64,000 nucleotides of DNA from JAGPCH01 sp039810605 (GTDB lineage: Bacteria > Bacteroidota > Ignavibacteria > Tepidaquicellales > Tepidaquicellaceae). Position numbers and translations under genes: made by a program. Every line of letters begins with the position of its first letter. Within the stretch, counting starts at the first letter, position 1. Below the pieces are notes generated by a model, which had not been told where the DNA came from, did not search any database, and saw only the letters and a list, made by a program, of their open reading frames with translations. Positions 38,676 to 47,400 of the stretch are shown one piece after another. The stretch spans positions 15,640 to 79,639 of the forward strand of contig JBDHXH010000004.1 of assembly GCA_039810605.1 (NCBI GenBank). The letters are read 5' to 3'.

Positions 38676-39863
38676 TCAGTGACTTGCACCGCGCAATCTT
38701 CCGGATTTCATTTCTTTCAATATTGCCCTTGCTCCGTTTCCTTTGATAATGTCTCTTACGGATTCATTGTCTGCAAATACCTGCCATTCGGTGATAAGGT
38801 TGTTCTTTATCTTTGCTCTCCAGGCTGCGGGTATTTCAAATTTATCCGCATCAGTTCTGTCTTCCGTATTAAAGATCCCTTTTGCTTTTCCGAAAATACC
38901 GACTGTGTCATTCGTCAGCAAAGTGTGTCTGATGGTAATTTCATAATCGGGAAACCAGTTGAAGAATCCTGTCCATGCTTCCTTCATTTCATCCTTTCCC
39001 TTTATTACCATTCCAAGTGAGTCGGTAAAAACATGATCTGATGACATCAACTGCTGCATTGCATCAATGTCATGATCGTTTATTTTTTCAACAAATGAAA
39101 TTGCTGTCTTTAAGACATCTAGTTCCTGCATGTCATTTATCGTTTCCATCTTGTCGCTCTCTTTTCCGAGATAAATTTTTTCCAGATGTTCCTCCACAAT
39201 CTTGTTTCTGACCTTTCTGACTCTGTAAGCATTTGCGGTCGGACGTGATGTGACTACCCGTATCAACTGTGAATCCGCAAAATGAAGCGCAGCGCCGTCT
39301 TCAACGCCGAAGCCCTCGCCGATTGACCCGTCAAGTATCAGCTTGTGATATTCTCTCTTCAACTCTTCTCTGTCTTCATAGTGCGGACAAAAACTTCCGC
39401 TAAGTAATCCCAGACAAGGAAGACGCGATAGTGATCCCGGCGCGGGATTTGTTATCCCGTCCTGAAACCAGCAGATTGCTCCAGCACTCATTCCGGTTAA
39501 AATTACCCCGGCATTCCATGCGCGTCTCATCATTTTATCAACACCGAATTTTTTCCACGTCTCAATTATGAGTTTTGTGTTTCCGCCGCCGACATGTATA
39601 ATGTCTTTGTCCATTATAAATGATTCAATGTTTCTCGGCGGATGAGTAAGTGCAAGATGCGAAGGCTCGCATTGCATCTGCTCAAAAAAGTTGTAGAACA
39701 TATCTCTGTATTCCTTGCCATCGTTGCTCGCTGTTCCCATGAAACAAATCTTCGGTCTCTTTTTCGGAACAAGATCCAAAACGTACTTGTCAAGCAAGCC
39801 ATTTTCCGGTTCCATCGAAAACATTCCGCCGCCCAGTGCAACTATTTGTTTTACTTTTCTCAA
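38676..39863 (-). CDS. Peptidase E (S51)-like domain fused to an NTF2/SnoaL-like domain
   Basis: A 395-residue fusion. Residues 1 to about 235 match peptidase E/cyanophycinase-type S51 proteins: QIVALGGGMF, HVGGGNTKLIIETW and the nucleophile Ser126 in GMSAGAICWFQ. These cleave Asp-X dipeptides or related substrates. Residues about 245-375 are a cone-shaped NTF2/SnoaL-like domain (FVEKINDHDIDAMQQLMSSD, then EAWTGFFNWFPDYEITIRH), usually a small ligand-binding or hydrolase fold. I chose a TTG at 39863 because the conserved part begins just after (RKVKQIVALGGG); the frame remains open 26 more codons to an ATG at 39941. The combination is unusual. It precedes the methyltransferase gene by 34 bases. 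Confidence 0.85.
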   Translation of the reverse strand: MRKVKQIVALGGGMFSMEPENGLLDKYVLDLVPKKRPKICFMGTASNDGKEYRDMFYNFFEQMQCEPSHLALTHPPRNIESFIMDKDIIHVGGGNTKLIIETWKKFGVDKMMRRAWNAGVILTGMSAGAICWFQDGITNPAPGSLSRLPCLGLLSGSFCPHYEDREELKREYHKLILDGSIGEGFGVEDGAALHFADSQLIRVVTSRPTANAYRVRKVRNKIVEEHLEKIYLGKESDKMETINDMQELDVLKTAISFVEKINDHDIDAMQQLMSSDHVFTDSLGMVIKGKDEMKEAWTGFFNWFPDYEITIRHTLLTNDTVGIFGKAKGIFNTEDRTDADKFEIPAAWRAKIKNNLITEWQVFADNESVRDIIKGNGARAILKEMKSGRLRGASH

Positions 39864-40162
39864 TGTAAATATGGTTTTGAATTTAATCTCGAACCTAAGA
39901 TAGCAACGATGATTTGCTTTTTCAGTGGAAATACAAATCAATACTTTGCGAACTTTGCGTGAAAACTTTTTGAATTATGTTATAGACGGGATTTGAATTA
40001 TCATCTTGTAAAATATTTCACGCAAAAGCGCAATGGCAGCAAAGTTGCCGGATTTTTTTGAGACTGCTCCTGATTTATCTTGTTGCGGGAAATTGGAACC
40101 GAAAGAAAAAACTATGAATGAATGTTTATAATTTCATGCCTATCATTAGATTTCAAAATTCT

Positions 40163-42799
40163 TTACTTCAGCAATGTCATTTGTTTTGTAACTTTCGCCT
40201 CGCCGTTTATCAACAATGAATAGAAATATGTTCCGCTCGCAAAACCGCTGCCGTCAAATTCCACTTCGTAGATTCCGGGATTTAGTTTTTCATTTAACAA
40301 AATCTTTAATTCCTTCCCGAGCGCATCATAAACTTTTAACACAACATCGGATTGCTTAAACCTGACACCGGATGGAATTTCCATTTTGATTCGCGTTGAC
40401 GGATTAAACGGATTCGGATAATTCTGATGTAAGACAAAATTATCCGGTGCATTTGAATCAGAACCCGTAACTTCAACAGGACTTTCAATTAGCTTCCTTT
40501 CATAAATTCCGTTTCCGTAAGTGGCTGCTCTTATTTTTCTGCCCGGATAAACTATTGTAACATCAAATACAAGCGCGTAAGGCATACCGGTCATGTATTC
40601 ATACCAGTTTGCACCCCCGTTAGTTGTTACATAAACACCGAGATCATTTCCGATATAAATATTCTGATTATAAATTGGATCCTTGACAACTGCATGAACG
40701 GGAACGTCAGGAAGGTTTCCTGAAATGTTAATCCAGTTATCACCGCCGTTTGTTGATCTGAATACATGACCTGAACCGAATCCTCCCATAGTTGCATAAA
40801 TCTCTCTTGAGTTATTTTCGCTTACGCTCATGTCCGTAACATACCTGTTTGGAATATCGGAGGTAGTGATGCTTGTCCAGTTCAGACCTGCATTAAACGA
40901 ACGGAAGACAGTTCCGCTTACCGTGCCACAATACAGCGTATCTGAACTCGTGAATGAGCACGCTATTGAAAGTATCCTTGAATTATTAAATGCCGTTGTC
41001 CCGTAAGGTCCCTGCCATGAAGTCCCGTTGTTTATTGATTTGTAAATTGACTTGGCTCCCGCAAATAATATGTTTGGATTTGACTTTGAGCAAATGAAAG
41101 GAGCGACAAAACAATAATTGCTTGAATTCCCTGCACCTGGCGGAGATATCCCGCTCCAATCAACACCACGGTTCGTTGACTTGTTAATCGCTCCGTATGT
41201 ATATTCAGTATAACAAATCTGATCGTTCTGCGAGTTGATGGCACAGCTCATTCCGTCTCCATAGAATGTCTTGAACCATGCATTTGATCCCTGATAAAAT
41301 GCCGAGCGGTTATCCTGAAGTCCACCTATACAAAAAATTGAATCCTGGTATGAGTTGGCAAATGTTGCATAAAACTGTGAAGTAACCAGTCCTCCGTTGC
41401 AGGCATAAAATGTTTCGCAAAAATCATTTGACCTGTATAAGCCCCCGTCGGCTGTAATGTAAATCTTGTTAGGGTCTTTCGGATTTTGTTCGAAGTAATG
41501 AACGTCCGCATGCACAAAGTCAGGTGGACCTTCCGGTTCCCCGGGAGGTGTCGCGCCCTCATTCCAGGCACTCCAGTCAGACTTTGTTGTAAATGAACTT
41601 CCGCCATTAATTGATTTTTCAACATTTATGGTTCCTACCAAAATTGTGTTGGGATCATTAGCTTTTACAAAATGGCCGTTGTTGTACCAACCTTGATTTC
41701 CTATGGGAACCGTTGTGCTCAACGCAGTCCAGTTGTTCCCCGCATTAGTACTTTTATAATACCCAACATAAGATAAATCATTGGGAATACTTGCATAAAT
41801 AAAATTCTGATTGCCTTTATACAATTCTATCGTAGCTTTGCCGGTCCATGAGGCAGGCAATCCACCGGAAAGTTTTGTCCAATTGATTCCTCCGTTTGTA
41901 GACTTGAATATTCCCTTATCAGTCAAAGGCACATTGTTAGTCAGATTGCCAACAGATGCATAAAGAACATTTGTGTCGCTCTGATTAAGTTTCAAGTCCA
42001 TTACCATCTTGTAATTAGCAACCTGCATCCAACTCGTTCCAGCATTTATTGATTTGTAAATGCCTTCGCTTGTCGCTGCATAAAGTACATTTGAATTTTT
42101 CGGATTGATGATTACTCTCCAGACTCCCCGCTTATTATCGTAGCTCCAGTCTAACGATTTTGTCCAAGTGCTGCCTCCGTTCACGGATTTTAAAATTCCG
42201 ATTCCGTACATCCCTCTTGTTACCCTTACATCTAAACCGTTTTCAGAAAATTGATATCCGTAATTTTCTCCTGTGCCGATATACATGACATTAGGATTTG
42301 CGGAATCAATGGCAATCGAGCTGACAGCAGAGCTCGGAAACCCCGTGTTTACAAGGGTCCACGCATTTGCGCCAATGCCGCCTGTCGTTGATTTCCATAA
42401 ACCGCCTGATGATGAACCCAAAAAAATTATGCTTGTATCAACAGGATGAATCGCCACGCTCAAACATCTTCCTCCAATATTATTGGGTCCGATGGATTGC
42501 CATGGGTCAGAATTATCTTGCTGATTGATTTGCTGAAGCGCCGATTTTGAATATTCAAATGCTTTGTAAAATTTGTCTGCAGGAATATCTGTTTCCGGAT
42601 ATGCTCTGACTTGCGATATCCATTGCATTGCCTCTAAAGCGCCGGAGCTTAATCGCTCTTCATCTTTATATTCTTCCGATGTCTTCCTGTGTGATTTTTC
42701 TTTCATTGGTGATTTACTTTTCTCAATTACCAACGAGAGAAGAATTGTCAAAGCAAGGAAAATAATTATTCCAAATAATAGAATTAGTTTCGATTTCAT
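40163..42799 (-). CDS. Secreted BNR/VPS10-type beta-propeller protein with T9SS sorting domain
   Basis: An 878-residue exported protein. The N-terminus has one hydrophobic segment (about residues 4-25), either signal peptide or anchor. Residues about 95-780 are built of repeated Asp-box/BNR motifs (S-x-N-G-G-x-x-W, e.g. KSTNGGINWTKLSGG, KSINAGTSW, RSTNGGDNWIN), as in sialidase- or VPS10-like propellers, and xyloglucanase-like glycosidases. No catalytic residue set can be assigned. The C-terminal 90 residues carry NYPNPFNPSTRIKMEIP and end in VTKQMTLLK, the Ignavibacteria-style T9SS sorting domain. It is likely surface-bound; the repeat-rich body may bind polysaccharide or protein. Confidence 0.9.
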   Translation of the reverse strand: MKSKLILLFGIIIFLALTILLSLVIEKSKSPMKEKSHRKTSEEYKDEERLSSGALEAMQWISQVRAYPETDIPADKFYKAFEYSKSALQQINQQDNSDPWQSIGPNNIGGRCLSVAIHPVDTSIIFLGSSSGGLWKSTTGGIGANAWTLVNTGFPSSAVSSIAIDSANPNVMYIGTGENYGYQFSENGLDVRVTRGMYGIGILKSVNGGSTWTKSLDWSYDNKRGVWRVIINPKNSNVLYAATSEGIYKSINAGTSWMQVANYKMVMDLKLNQSDTNVLYASVGNLTNNVPLTDKGIFKSTNGGINWTKLSGGLPASWTGKATIELYKGNQNFIYASIPNDLSYVGYYKSTNAGNNWTALSTTVPIGNQGWYNNGHFVKANDPNTILVGTINVEKSINGGSSFTTKSDWSAWNEGATPPGEPEGPPDFVHADVHYFEQNPKDPNKIYITADGGLYRSNDFCETFYACNGGLVTSQFYATFANSYQDSIFCIGGLQDNRSAFYQGSNAWFKTFYGDGMSCAINSQNDQICYTEYTYGAINKSTNRGVDWSGISPPGAGNSSNYCFVAPFICSKSNPNILFAGAKSIYKSINNGTSWQGPYGTTAFNNSRILSIACSFTSSDTLYCGTVSGTVFRSFNAGLNWTSITTSDIPNRYVTDMSVSENNSREIYATMGGFGSGHVFRSTNGGDNWINISGNLPDVPVHAVVKDPIYNQNIYIGNDLGVYVTTNGGANWYEYMTGMPYALVFDVTIVYPGRKIRAATYGNGIYERKLIESPVEVTGSDSNAPDNFVLHQNYPNPFNPSTRIKMEIPSGVRFKQSDVVLKVYDALGKELKILLNEKLNPGIYEVEFDGSGFASGTYFYSLLINGEAKVTKQMTLLK

Positions 42800-43098
42800 G
42801 CCTGGTAAAATTTCTTAAAACTAATTTTTCAATATGTAAAATAAAATTCATAACGACTAATCTTTTATTAAAATGATCCATGAATGACGGATCGTCAGAA
42901 ATCGAATTTATTCATTTGATAAAGTTGAATTGTATGTTACGAACATGATTTCCAAAAAACTAATTCTTGTTATTCCGGTAAATTATTTTCAAAAGCTTGA
43001 ATGCTGATTTTACAATAGTTAAGCCGTAATATTTGCAATGAACTTAAGACTCATAATCTCGGATGCTTTTCATTCCACTGTCTTTGAAATGAAATACT
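42800..43098. other. Intergenic stretch without recognisable content
   Basis: About 300 AT-rich bases after the start of the BNR protein gene. I see no convincing ORF, repeat or RNA structure. Together with the next entries it forms a 1.1-kb gene-poor gap before mnmG. Confidence 0.6.
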
Positions 43099-43227
43099 TT
43101 AAAAATATTTGCAAAGCTCTTCTTCGGACGGAATTATGAAATCAAATGACTTAAAAATTTTGTTCGCATTGAAGACAATGAAACAAGGAGACAAGTTTCC
43201 ATTTTCCAATGTAATGAATAACCCATA
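43099..43227 (-). pseudogene. Possible remnant of a decayed coding sequence
   Basis: A 42-codon open stretch on the minus strand reads like protein (YGLFITLENGNLSPCF... PSEEELCKYF, stop at 43099) but has a TGA immediately upstream and no start. Other frames are also open here, so the support is weak. No family is recognised. Confidence 0.2.
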
Positions 43228-43299
43228 TCACTGCAACAGATCCCGGAGCACCACATGCAATTTTTTTATCCATTGAATTGACGAGTCCAAAAGTGGAAC

Positions 43300-43509
43300 T
43301 CAAAGTAAGAGTATTCGCGAACCTCCAAAGTCCTTGGATAAGGTGTCACTCCTGCTAACAAAGGGGCTTCTTTCGGGAGAAATGCTCTCCGCGCCTGTGA
43401 TGGATAAACAAGCTGATTTATCCGACCCTTGATCAAGTGTTTCAACCTTTAGCAATCTTGCAAACTCGTCTGAAAGTATTTGTTTGGCAATGTCATAATC
43501 AACTGTCAT
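43300..43509 (-). CDS. Short hypothetical ORF, possibly remnant
   Basis: A 69-codon ORF starting ATG 43509 (MTVDYDIAKQILSDEFARLL). The first 30 residues look like a real helical protein, the rest (SPERSPFVSRSDTL) does not. It overlaps by 11 bases the end of the interrupted frame described at 43499-43736 on the same strand, in a different phase, as coupled genes do. No homology recognised; may be the second gene of a decayed pair. Confidence 0.35.
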   Translation of the reverse strand: MTVDYDIAKQILSDEFARLLKVETLDQGSDKSACLSITGAESISPERSPFVSRSDTLSKDFGGSRILLL

Positions 43510-43736
43510 TTTTAAAACCAAAATCCTCGGCTTCGAGAGCTGCCCACAACTCTTGAAAAACTTCCGCTTCATAATCATTATAACTTCTCTGAAGCAATGG
43601 ACCTTAAATTTTATAGTAACCAAATTCAGTATGTCCCCAATTAGTTGAATGAGTACCGAAAGATCTTCGCGGTCAACCCCTCTCTTTGAGCCGCTTTTAA
43701 TAACCGCCCGACTTCAAATTCTATATTGATCAGAAT
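43499..43736 (-). pseudogene. Interrupted small gene with one frameshift and one internal stop
   Basis: On the minus strand three pieces join into one protein-like sequence of about 78 residues. Piece 1 (from about 43736) reads EFEVGRLLKAAQREGLTAK. Removing one C near 43657 continues it as GTHSTNWGHTEFGYYKI, then a TAA at 43604-43606, then GPLLQRSYNDYEAEVF and the end EAEDFGFKNDS at 43499. The amphipathic patterns on both sides of each lesion fit a single ancestral frame. No start codon other than ATT/CTG is available. It looks like a decayed or shifted small gene; programmed frameshifting is much less likely given the additional stop. Family unknown. Confidence 0.4.
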
Positions 43737-43771
43737 CTATCGTTGGCATTCTGATGAGTGGCACAAACCAT

Positions 43772-43787
43772 TGTTTCTCGTGAAACA
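43772..43787. promoter_or_regulatory. parS-like centromere site
   Basis: TGTTTCTCGTGAAACA differs from the conserved chromosomal parS consensus TGTTTCACGTGAAACA by a single base. parS is bound by ParB and clusters near replication origins. This one lies 126 bases upstream of mnmG, a gene often found next to parAB and the origin, and 12 kb from dnaA. Confidence 0.55.
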
Positions 43788-43912
43788 AAAATAAATACTA
43801 TGAAATCAGTTATTTAGCGAGTTCCAGGGTTCTTGCAGAGTGGGCCATCTGATGATTTGCGACGAAATCTTTCCATAGAAAATTTGCGTTAAATGTATTA
43901 AATTTACAGGTT

Positions 43913-45814
43913 GTGGAAAAGCCTTTTGACATAATAGTTATAGGAGCGGGGCATGCCGGCGTTGAGGCAGCTCTTTCCTCTGCGAAAATGGGTTGCAGGG
44001 TTGGTATGGTTACAATGGATACTTCTGCAATAGGTCGCATGAGCTGTAACCCGGCAATCGGAGGCACGGCAAAAGGTCACCTGGTTCGCGAAATTGATGC
44101 TTTGGGTGGAGTTATGGGGTATCTTGCTGATAAAACAGGTATTCAGTTTAAGATGCTTAACATTTCAAAAGGACCCGCTGTCTGGTCTCCAAGGTGTCAA
44201 TCTGATAAAGACCTGTACTCTTTTGAAGCTGCAAAGATATTATCCAATACCGAAGGGATAGAACTAATAGAAGGTACGGTTCGTGAGTTAGTCGTCAGTT
44301 CTGATGATTTTCCAGGGGTTTATAATTACAAAATCAGAGGAGTTATTACCGAAAAGGGAGATGTAATAAATTGCGCATCAGTCATAATTACATCAGGCAC
44401 GTTTCTGAATGCAGTGATGCACACAGGAAATTCTAAAACCGTTGGCGGAAGGATAGGCGAAAAATCAGCAACCGGATTATCGGAATGTATGCGAACTCTC
44501 GGCTTTGAAACCGCAAGACTTAAGACTGGGACACCTCCGCGACTCGATATCAATTCAATTGATTTTTCCAAAACTGAAGTACAGAAAGGGGATTCTCACC
44601 CGCAACCATTTTCGCACATAAAACATTCGGGATTTCCGTCACAGAAACAGGTTGACTGCTATCTGACTCATACAAATCAAGATACTCATGATATTCTTCG
44701 TACGGGCTTTGAAGATTCACCTATGTTCACCGGCAGAATTAAGGGCGTGGGTCCCCGTTATTGTCCATCAATAGAAGACAAGATCTCAAGATTTTCGGAT
44801 AAGCCAAGACATCAGATTTTTCTTGAGCCGGAGACGCTTGAAGGAAACACAATTTACATGAATGGGTTTTCTACAAGCCTGCCGCTTGATGTTCAGCAGA
44901 AAGCTGCCAGAACCATCAATGGTCTTGAAAATGTAAATCTCATAAAGCAGGGCTATGCGGTAGAATACGATTTTTTTCCCACGCATCAGATAAATTTAAC
45001 TCTTGAATCCAAATTGGTTTCCGGACTTTATACTGCAGGTCAGATTAATGGTACTTCGGGCTATGAAGAAGCTGCTGCGCAAGGACTGATGGCCGGAATC
45101 AATGCGGCTTTGAAAATCAAAAACGAAGAGCCATTCATTCTCAAAAGGAGCGAAGCTTATATCGGTGTCCTCATAGACGACCTCATTAACAAATGTCCTC
45201 TCGAACCATATCGTATGTTTACATCTTGCGCCGAATACAGACTGGTGCTTCGTCAGGATAATGCTGACCTCCGGCTGATGAAATATGGACACAGGCTTGG
45301 TCTTATCGCTGATGAACTATTTAATGAACTAAAGAATAAACAATCTTTGATAAGAGACGGAATCGAATTCTTCACTTCAAAAACAATTTCTCCATCTGCG
45401 GTTAACAAGCTATTGAAGGATAATAATTCAAGCGAGTTATTACAAAACGAATTTCTTGCCGGTCTCATAAAGAGAAACGAAATCCGGCTTGCTCAAATAC
45501 TGAATCTTGATCTGTTCAATGAGAATGAATTGATAAACAAACTTAAAGATAACCCTGAAGCTGTGAACCAGATTGAAATTGAAATCAAGTATAAGGGATA
45601 CATTGACAGGCAGGATGAACAAATCAGCCATTTCGAAAAAAACGAAGGAATCCGCATCCCCGGGGACTTTAAATATGAAAAAATTAAATCACTCTCTGCT
45701 GAAGCTCTGGAAAAGTTGAGCAAGATTAAACCTCATTCAATCGGTCAGGCAATGAGAATAGCCGGTGTCCGTCCTTCGGATATTTCCGCCGTCATGATTT
45801 ACATGCGCGGTTAA
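43913..45814 (+). CDS. mnmG: tRNA uridine-5-carboxymethylaminomethyl(34) synthesis enzyme MnmG
   Basis: The FAD-dependent subunit (also GidA) that with MnmE installs the 5-carboxymethylaminomethyl group on U34 of several tRNAs, tuning codon reading. 633 residues, normal length. FAD motif DIIVIGAGHAGVEAA, conserved TMDTSAIGRMSCNPAIGG near the N-terminus, the Cys-containing substrate motif RYCPSIEDK, and GTSGYEEAAAQGLMAG. C-terminal helical domain ends SHIGQAMRIAGVRP-like (HSIGQAMRIAGVRPSDIS). Starts at GTG 43913. In many bacteria it sits beside oriC; no gidB/rsmG or parAB is visible here, but a parS-like site is just upstream. Confidence 0.97.
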   Translation: MEKPFDIIVIGAGHAGVEAALSSAKMGCRVGMVTMDTSAIGRMSCNPAIGGTAKGHLVREIDALGGVMGYLADKTGIQFKMLNISKGPAVWSPRCQSDKDLYSFEAAKILSNTEGIELIEGTVRELVVSSDDFPGVYNYKIRGVITEKGDVINCASVIITSGTFLNAVMHTGNSKTVGGRIGEKSATGLSECMRTLGFETARLKTGTPPRLDINSIDFSKTEVQKGDSHPQPFSHIKHSGFPSQKQVDCYLTHTNQDTHDILRTGFEDSPMFTGRIKGVGPRYCPSIEDKISRFSDKPRHQIFLEPETLEGNTIYMNGFSTSLPLDVQQKAARTINGLENVNLIKQGYAVEYDFFPTHQINLTLESKLVSGLYTAGQINGTSGYEEAAAQGLMAGINAALKIKNEEPFILKRSEAYIGVLIDDLINKCPLEPYRMFTSCAEYRLVLRQDNADLRLMKYGHRLGLIADELFNELKNKQSLIRDGIEFFTSKTISPSAVNKLLKDNNSSELLQNEFLAGLIKRNEIRLAQILNLDLFNENELINKLKDNPEAVNQIEIEIKYKGYIDRQDEQISHFEKNEGIRIPGDFKYEKIKSLSAEALEKLSKIKPHSIGQAMRIAGVRPSDISAVMIYMRG

Positions 45815-45887
45815 ATCTTTTTTCTCAAAAAAATTTTTTTTTCAATAATTAATTAAAGTTTATTTTTTAAAACTCTATTCCGTAAGC

Positions 45888-47222
45888 ATGAAACTAACCT
45901 TGAAACCTAATTCGCTTTCAAAAATTTTATCAGACTTAGCAACATCAAACAAGAAGCTAAAGAAAATTTATCCGGGCGAGGGTTCTGACAGGCAGCCGGT
46001 ACAAACTGTTTACGGCGGCGCGCAACTTTTCAAAAAAAATACTACAAAGAGAATTGGTGAACTCGCTGCAAAATCTTTCGAAGAGTATTTGCCAAATCAT
46101 AACGCCTTGCGCGAGGTGTTTGGAATTACCGATGAGAGTCTGGCAAAGACGGTTCACGAAAAGGTAAAAAATAAACTGCAGGCTGAAGCTGTTGAAGATT
46201 TTAGAATTGATTTCGAAGACGGGTTCGGATTTCGTCCCGATGAAGAAGAGGACAGAACTGCAGAATTCGCCGCGATGGAAACTGCCGCAGCAATGAACGA
46301 ATCATTACTTCCCCCATTTATCGGCATCAGGGTAAAAACACTTACCGAAGAGTCAAAGCGAAGAACATTGCGCACTCTTGATATCTATATGACAACGCTC
46401 ACTGAAATTTCCAAAGGCAAACTGCCTGATAATTTTGTGGTTACTCTGCCAAAGGTAGCATCAGCCAGCCAGGTGGATTCTCTGGTTTCAATTTTTAAAA
46501 TACTTGAAAAAAAGTTGAAACTTGAAAAGGGAAGTCTCAAAATGGAATTGATGATCGAGACACCGCAGTCAATTTTTGATTCAAACGGAAACGCAAATCT
46601 CCTTCCGCTTGTCATCGCATCAAAGGGCAGATGCAAGGCTGCTCACTTCGGCGTTTATGATTATACAGCTTCCTGCGAAGTCACGGCTAAGCTTCAGACA
46701 ATGCGTCATCCCGTATGCGACTTTGCAAGAAATATGATGAAGGTTTGTCTGGCGGGAACAGGAGTATGGCTTTCGGACGGAGCAACAAATATTTTGCCTG
46801 TCGGTCCGCACCGCGGAGAAAATTTGTCAGGGGAACAGCGGATTGAAAACATAAATGCAATTCATAATGCATGGAAGACCAGTTATGATGACATAATGCA
46901 TTCTCTTCGCAGCGCATTTTATCAGGGTTGGGATCTGCATCCGGCACAAATTCCGGTGCGCTATATTGCAGTATACTCATTCTTCTTAAGCGGACTCGAA
47001 CAGGCATCGGGGCGGCTAAAGAATTTCATTGACAAAGCAGCGCAAGCTACATTAGCTGGCGATATATTTGATGATGCAGCAACGGGGCAGGGATTGCTCA
47101 ATTACTTTTTACGCGCACTCAATTGCGGAGCAATTACGGAAAAAGATGTGACAGAAACCGGTCTTTCGATTGATGAAATAAGACTGAAGTCGTTCTTGAA
47201 AATCATGGAAAGAAGAAAGTAA
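45888..47222 (+). CDS. DUF6986 family protein (HpcH/HpaI aldolase or citrate-lyase-like fold)
   Basis: A 444-residue cytosolic protein. The start motif YPGEGSDRQPVQTVYGGAQ and the acidic RIDFEDGFGFRPDEEED resemble the DUF6986 family, distant relatives of HpcH/HpaI aldolases and citrate lyase beta (older annotations call some of them phosphoenolpyruvate kinase-like). Further conserved parts are LMIETPQSIFD, AAHFGVYDYTASCEV and the segment DLHPAQIPVRYIAVYSFF. The Glu and Asp in these motifs fit the metal site of the pyruvate/PEP-binding TIM barrel. It would cleave or form a C-C bond next to a keto-acid, but substrate is not known. ATG 45888, 73 bases after mnmG. Confidence 0.82.
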   Translation: MKLTLKPNSLSKILSDLATSNKKLKKIYPGEGSDRQPVQTVYGGAQLFKKNTTKRIGELAAKSFEEYLPNHNALREVFGITDESLAKTVHEKVKNKLQAEAVEDFRIDFEDGFGFRPDEEEDRTAEFAAMETAAAMNESLLPPFIGIRVKTLTEESKRRTLRTLDIYMTTLTEISKGKLPDNFVVTLPKVASASQVDSLVSIFKILEKKLKLEKGSLKMELMIETPQSIFDSNGNANLLPLVIASKGRCKAAHFGVYDYTASCEVTAKLQTMRHPVCDFARNMMKVCLAGTGVWLSDGATNILPVGPHRGENLSGEQRIENINAIHNAWKTSYDDIMHSLRSAFYQGWDLHPAQIPVRYIAVYSFFLSGLEQASGRLKNFIDKAAQATLAGDIFDDAATGQGLLNYFLRALNCGAITEKDVTETGLSIDEIRLKSFLKIMERRK

Positions 47223-47235
47223 CCCATTACTAACC

Positions 47236-47341
47236 GATTCACGATTGACGATTCACGATTAACGATTAACGATTGACGATTGACGATTCACGATTACCGA
47301 TTAACGAATTGACGATTAACGATTAACGATTCACGATTACC
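47236..47341. repeat. 7-bp tandem repeat array GATTNAC (about 15 units)
   Basis: Fifteen consecutive units of GATTCAC, GATTGAC, GATTAAC or GATTACC, one of them 8 bases long. It begins 14 bases after the stop of the DUF6986 gene and ends 60 bases before radA. The variable base is always in the fifth position or the sixth-to-seventh. No stem-loop or ORF explains it. Confidence 0.95.
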
Positions 47342-47400
47342 GATATTTCTACAACATTTCACCTAACTTCTCTATGATTCAATTTTTATATTGAACGGTT

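Noticed and set aside
40030..40075. Hairpin with T-tract (GGCA...TGCC then TTTTTTT) as terminator
   Set aside because: The stem is only 4-5 bp and no plus-strand gene precedes it.
40163..42799. Sialidase activity for the BNR-repeat protein
   Set aside because: Asp-box repeats alone do not define a sialidase; the FRIP motif and catalytic Tyr/Glu/Asp set were not seen.
43913..45814. gidB/rsmG partner next to mnmG
   Set aside because: The next gene is a DUF6986-type protein; no RsmG motif is visible.
47236..47341. CRISPR array
   Set aside because: Units are contiguous 7-mers without unique spacers, and no cas gene is present.
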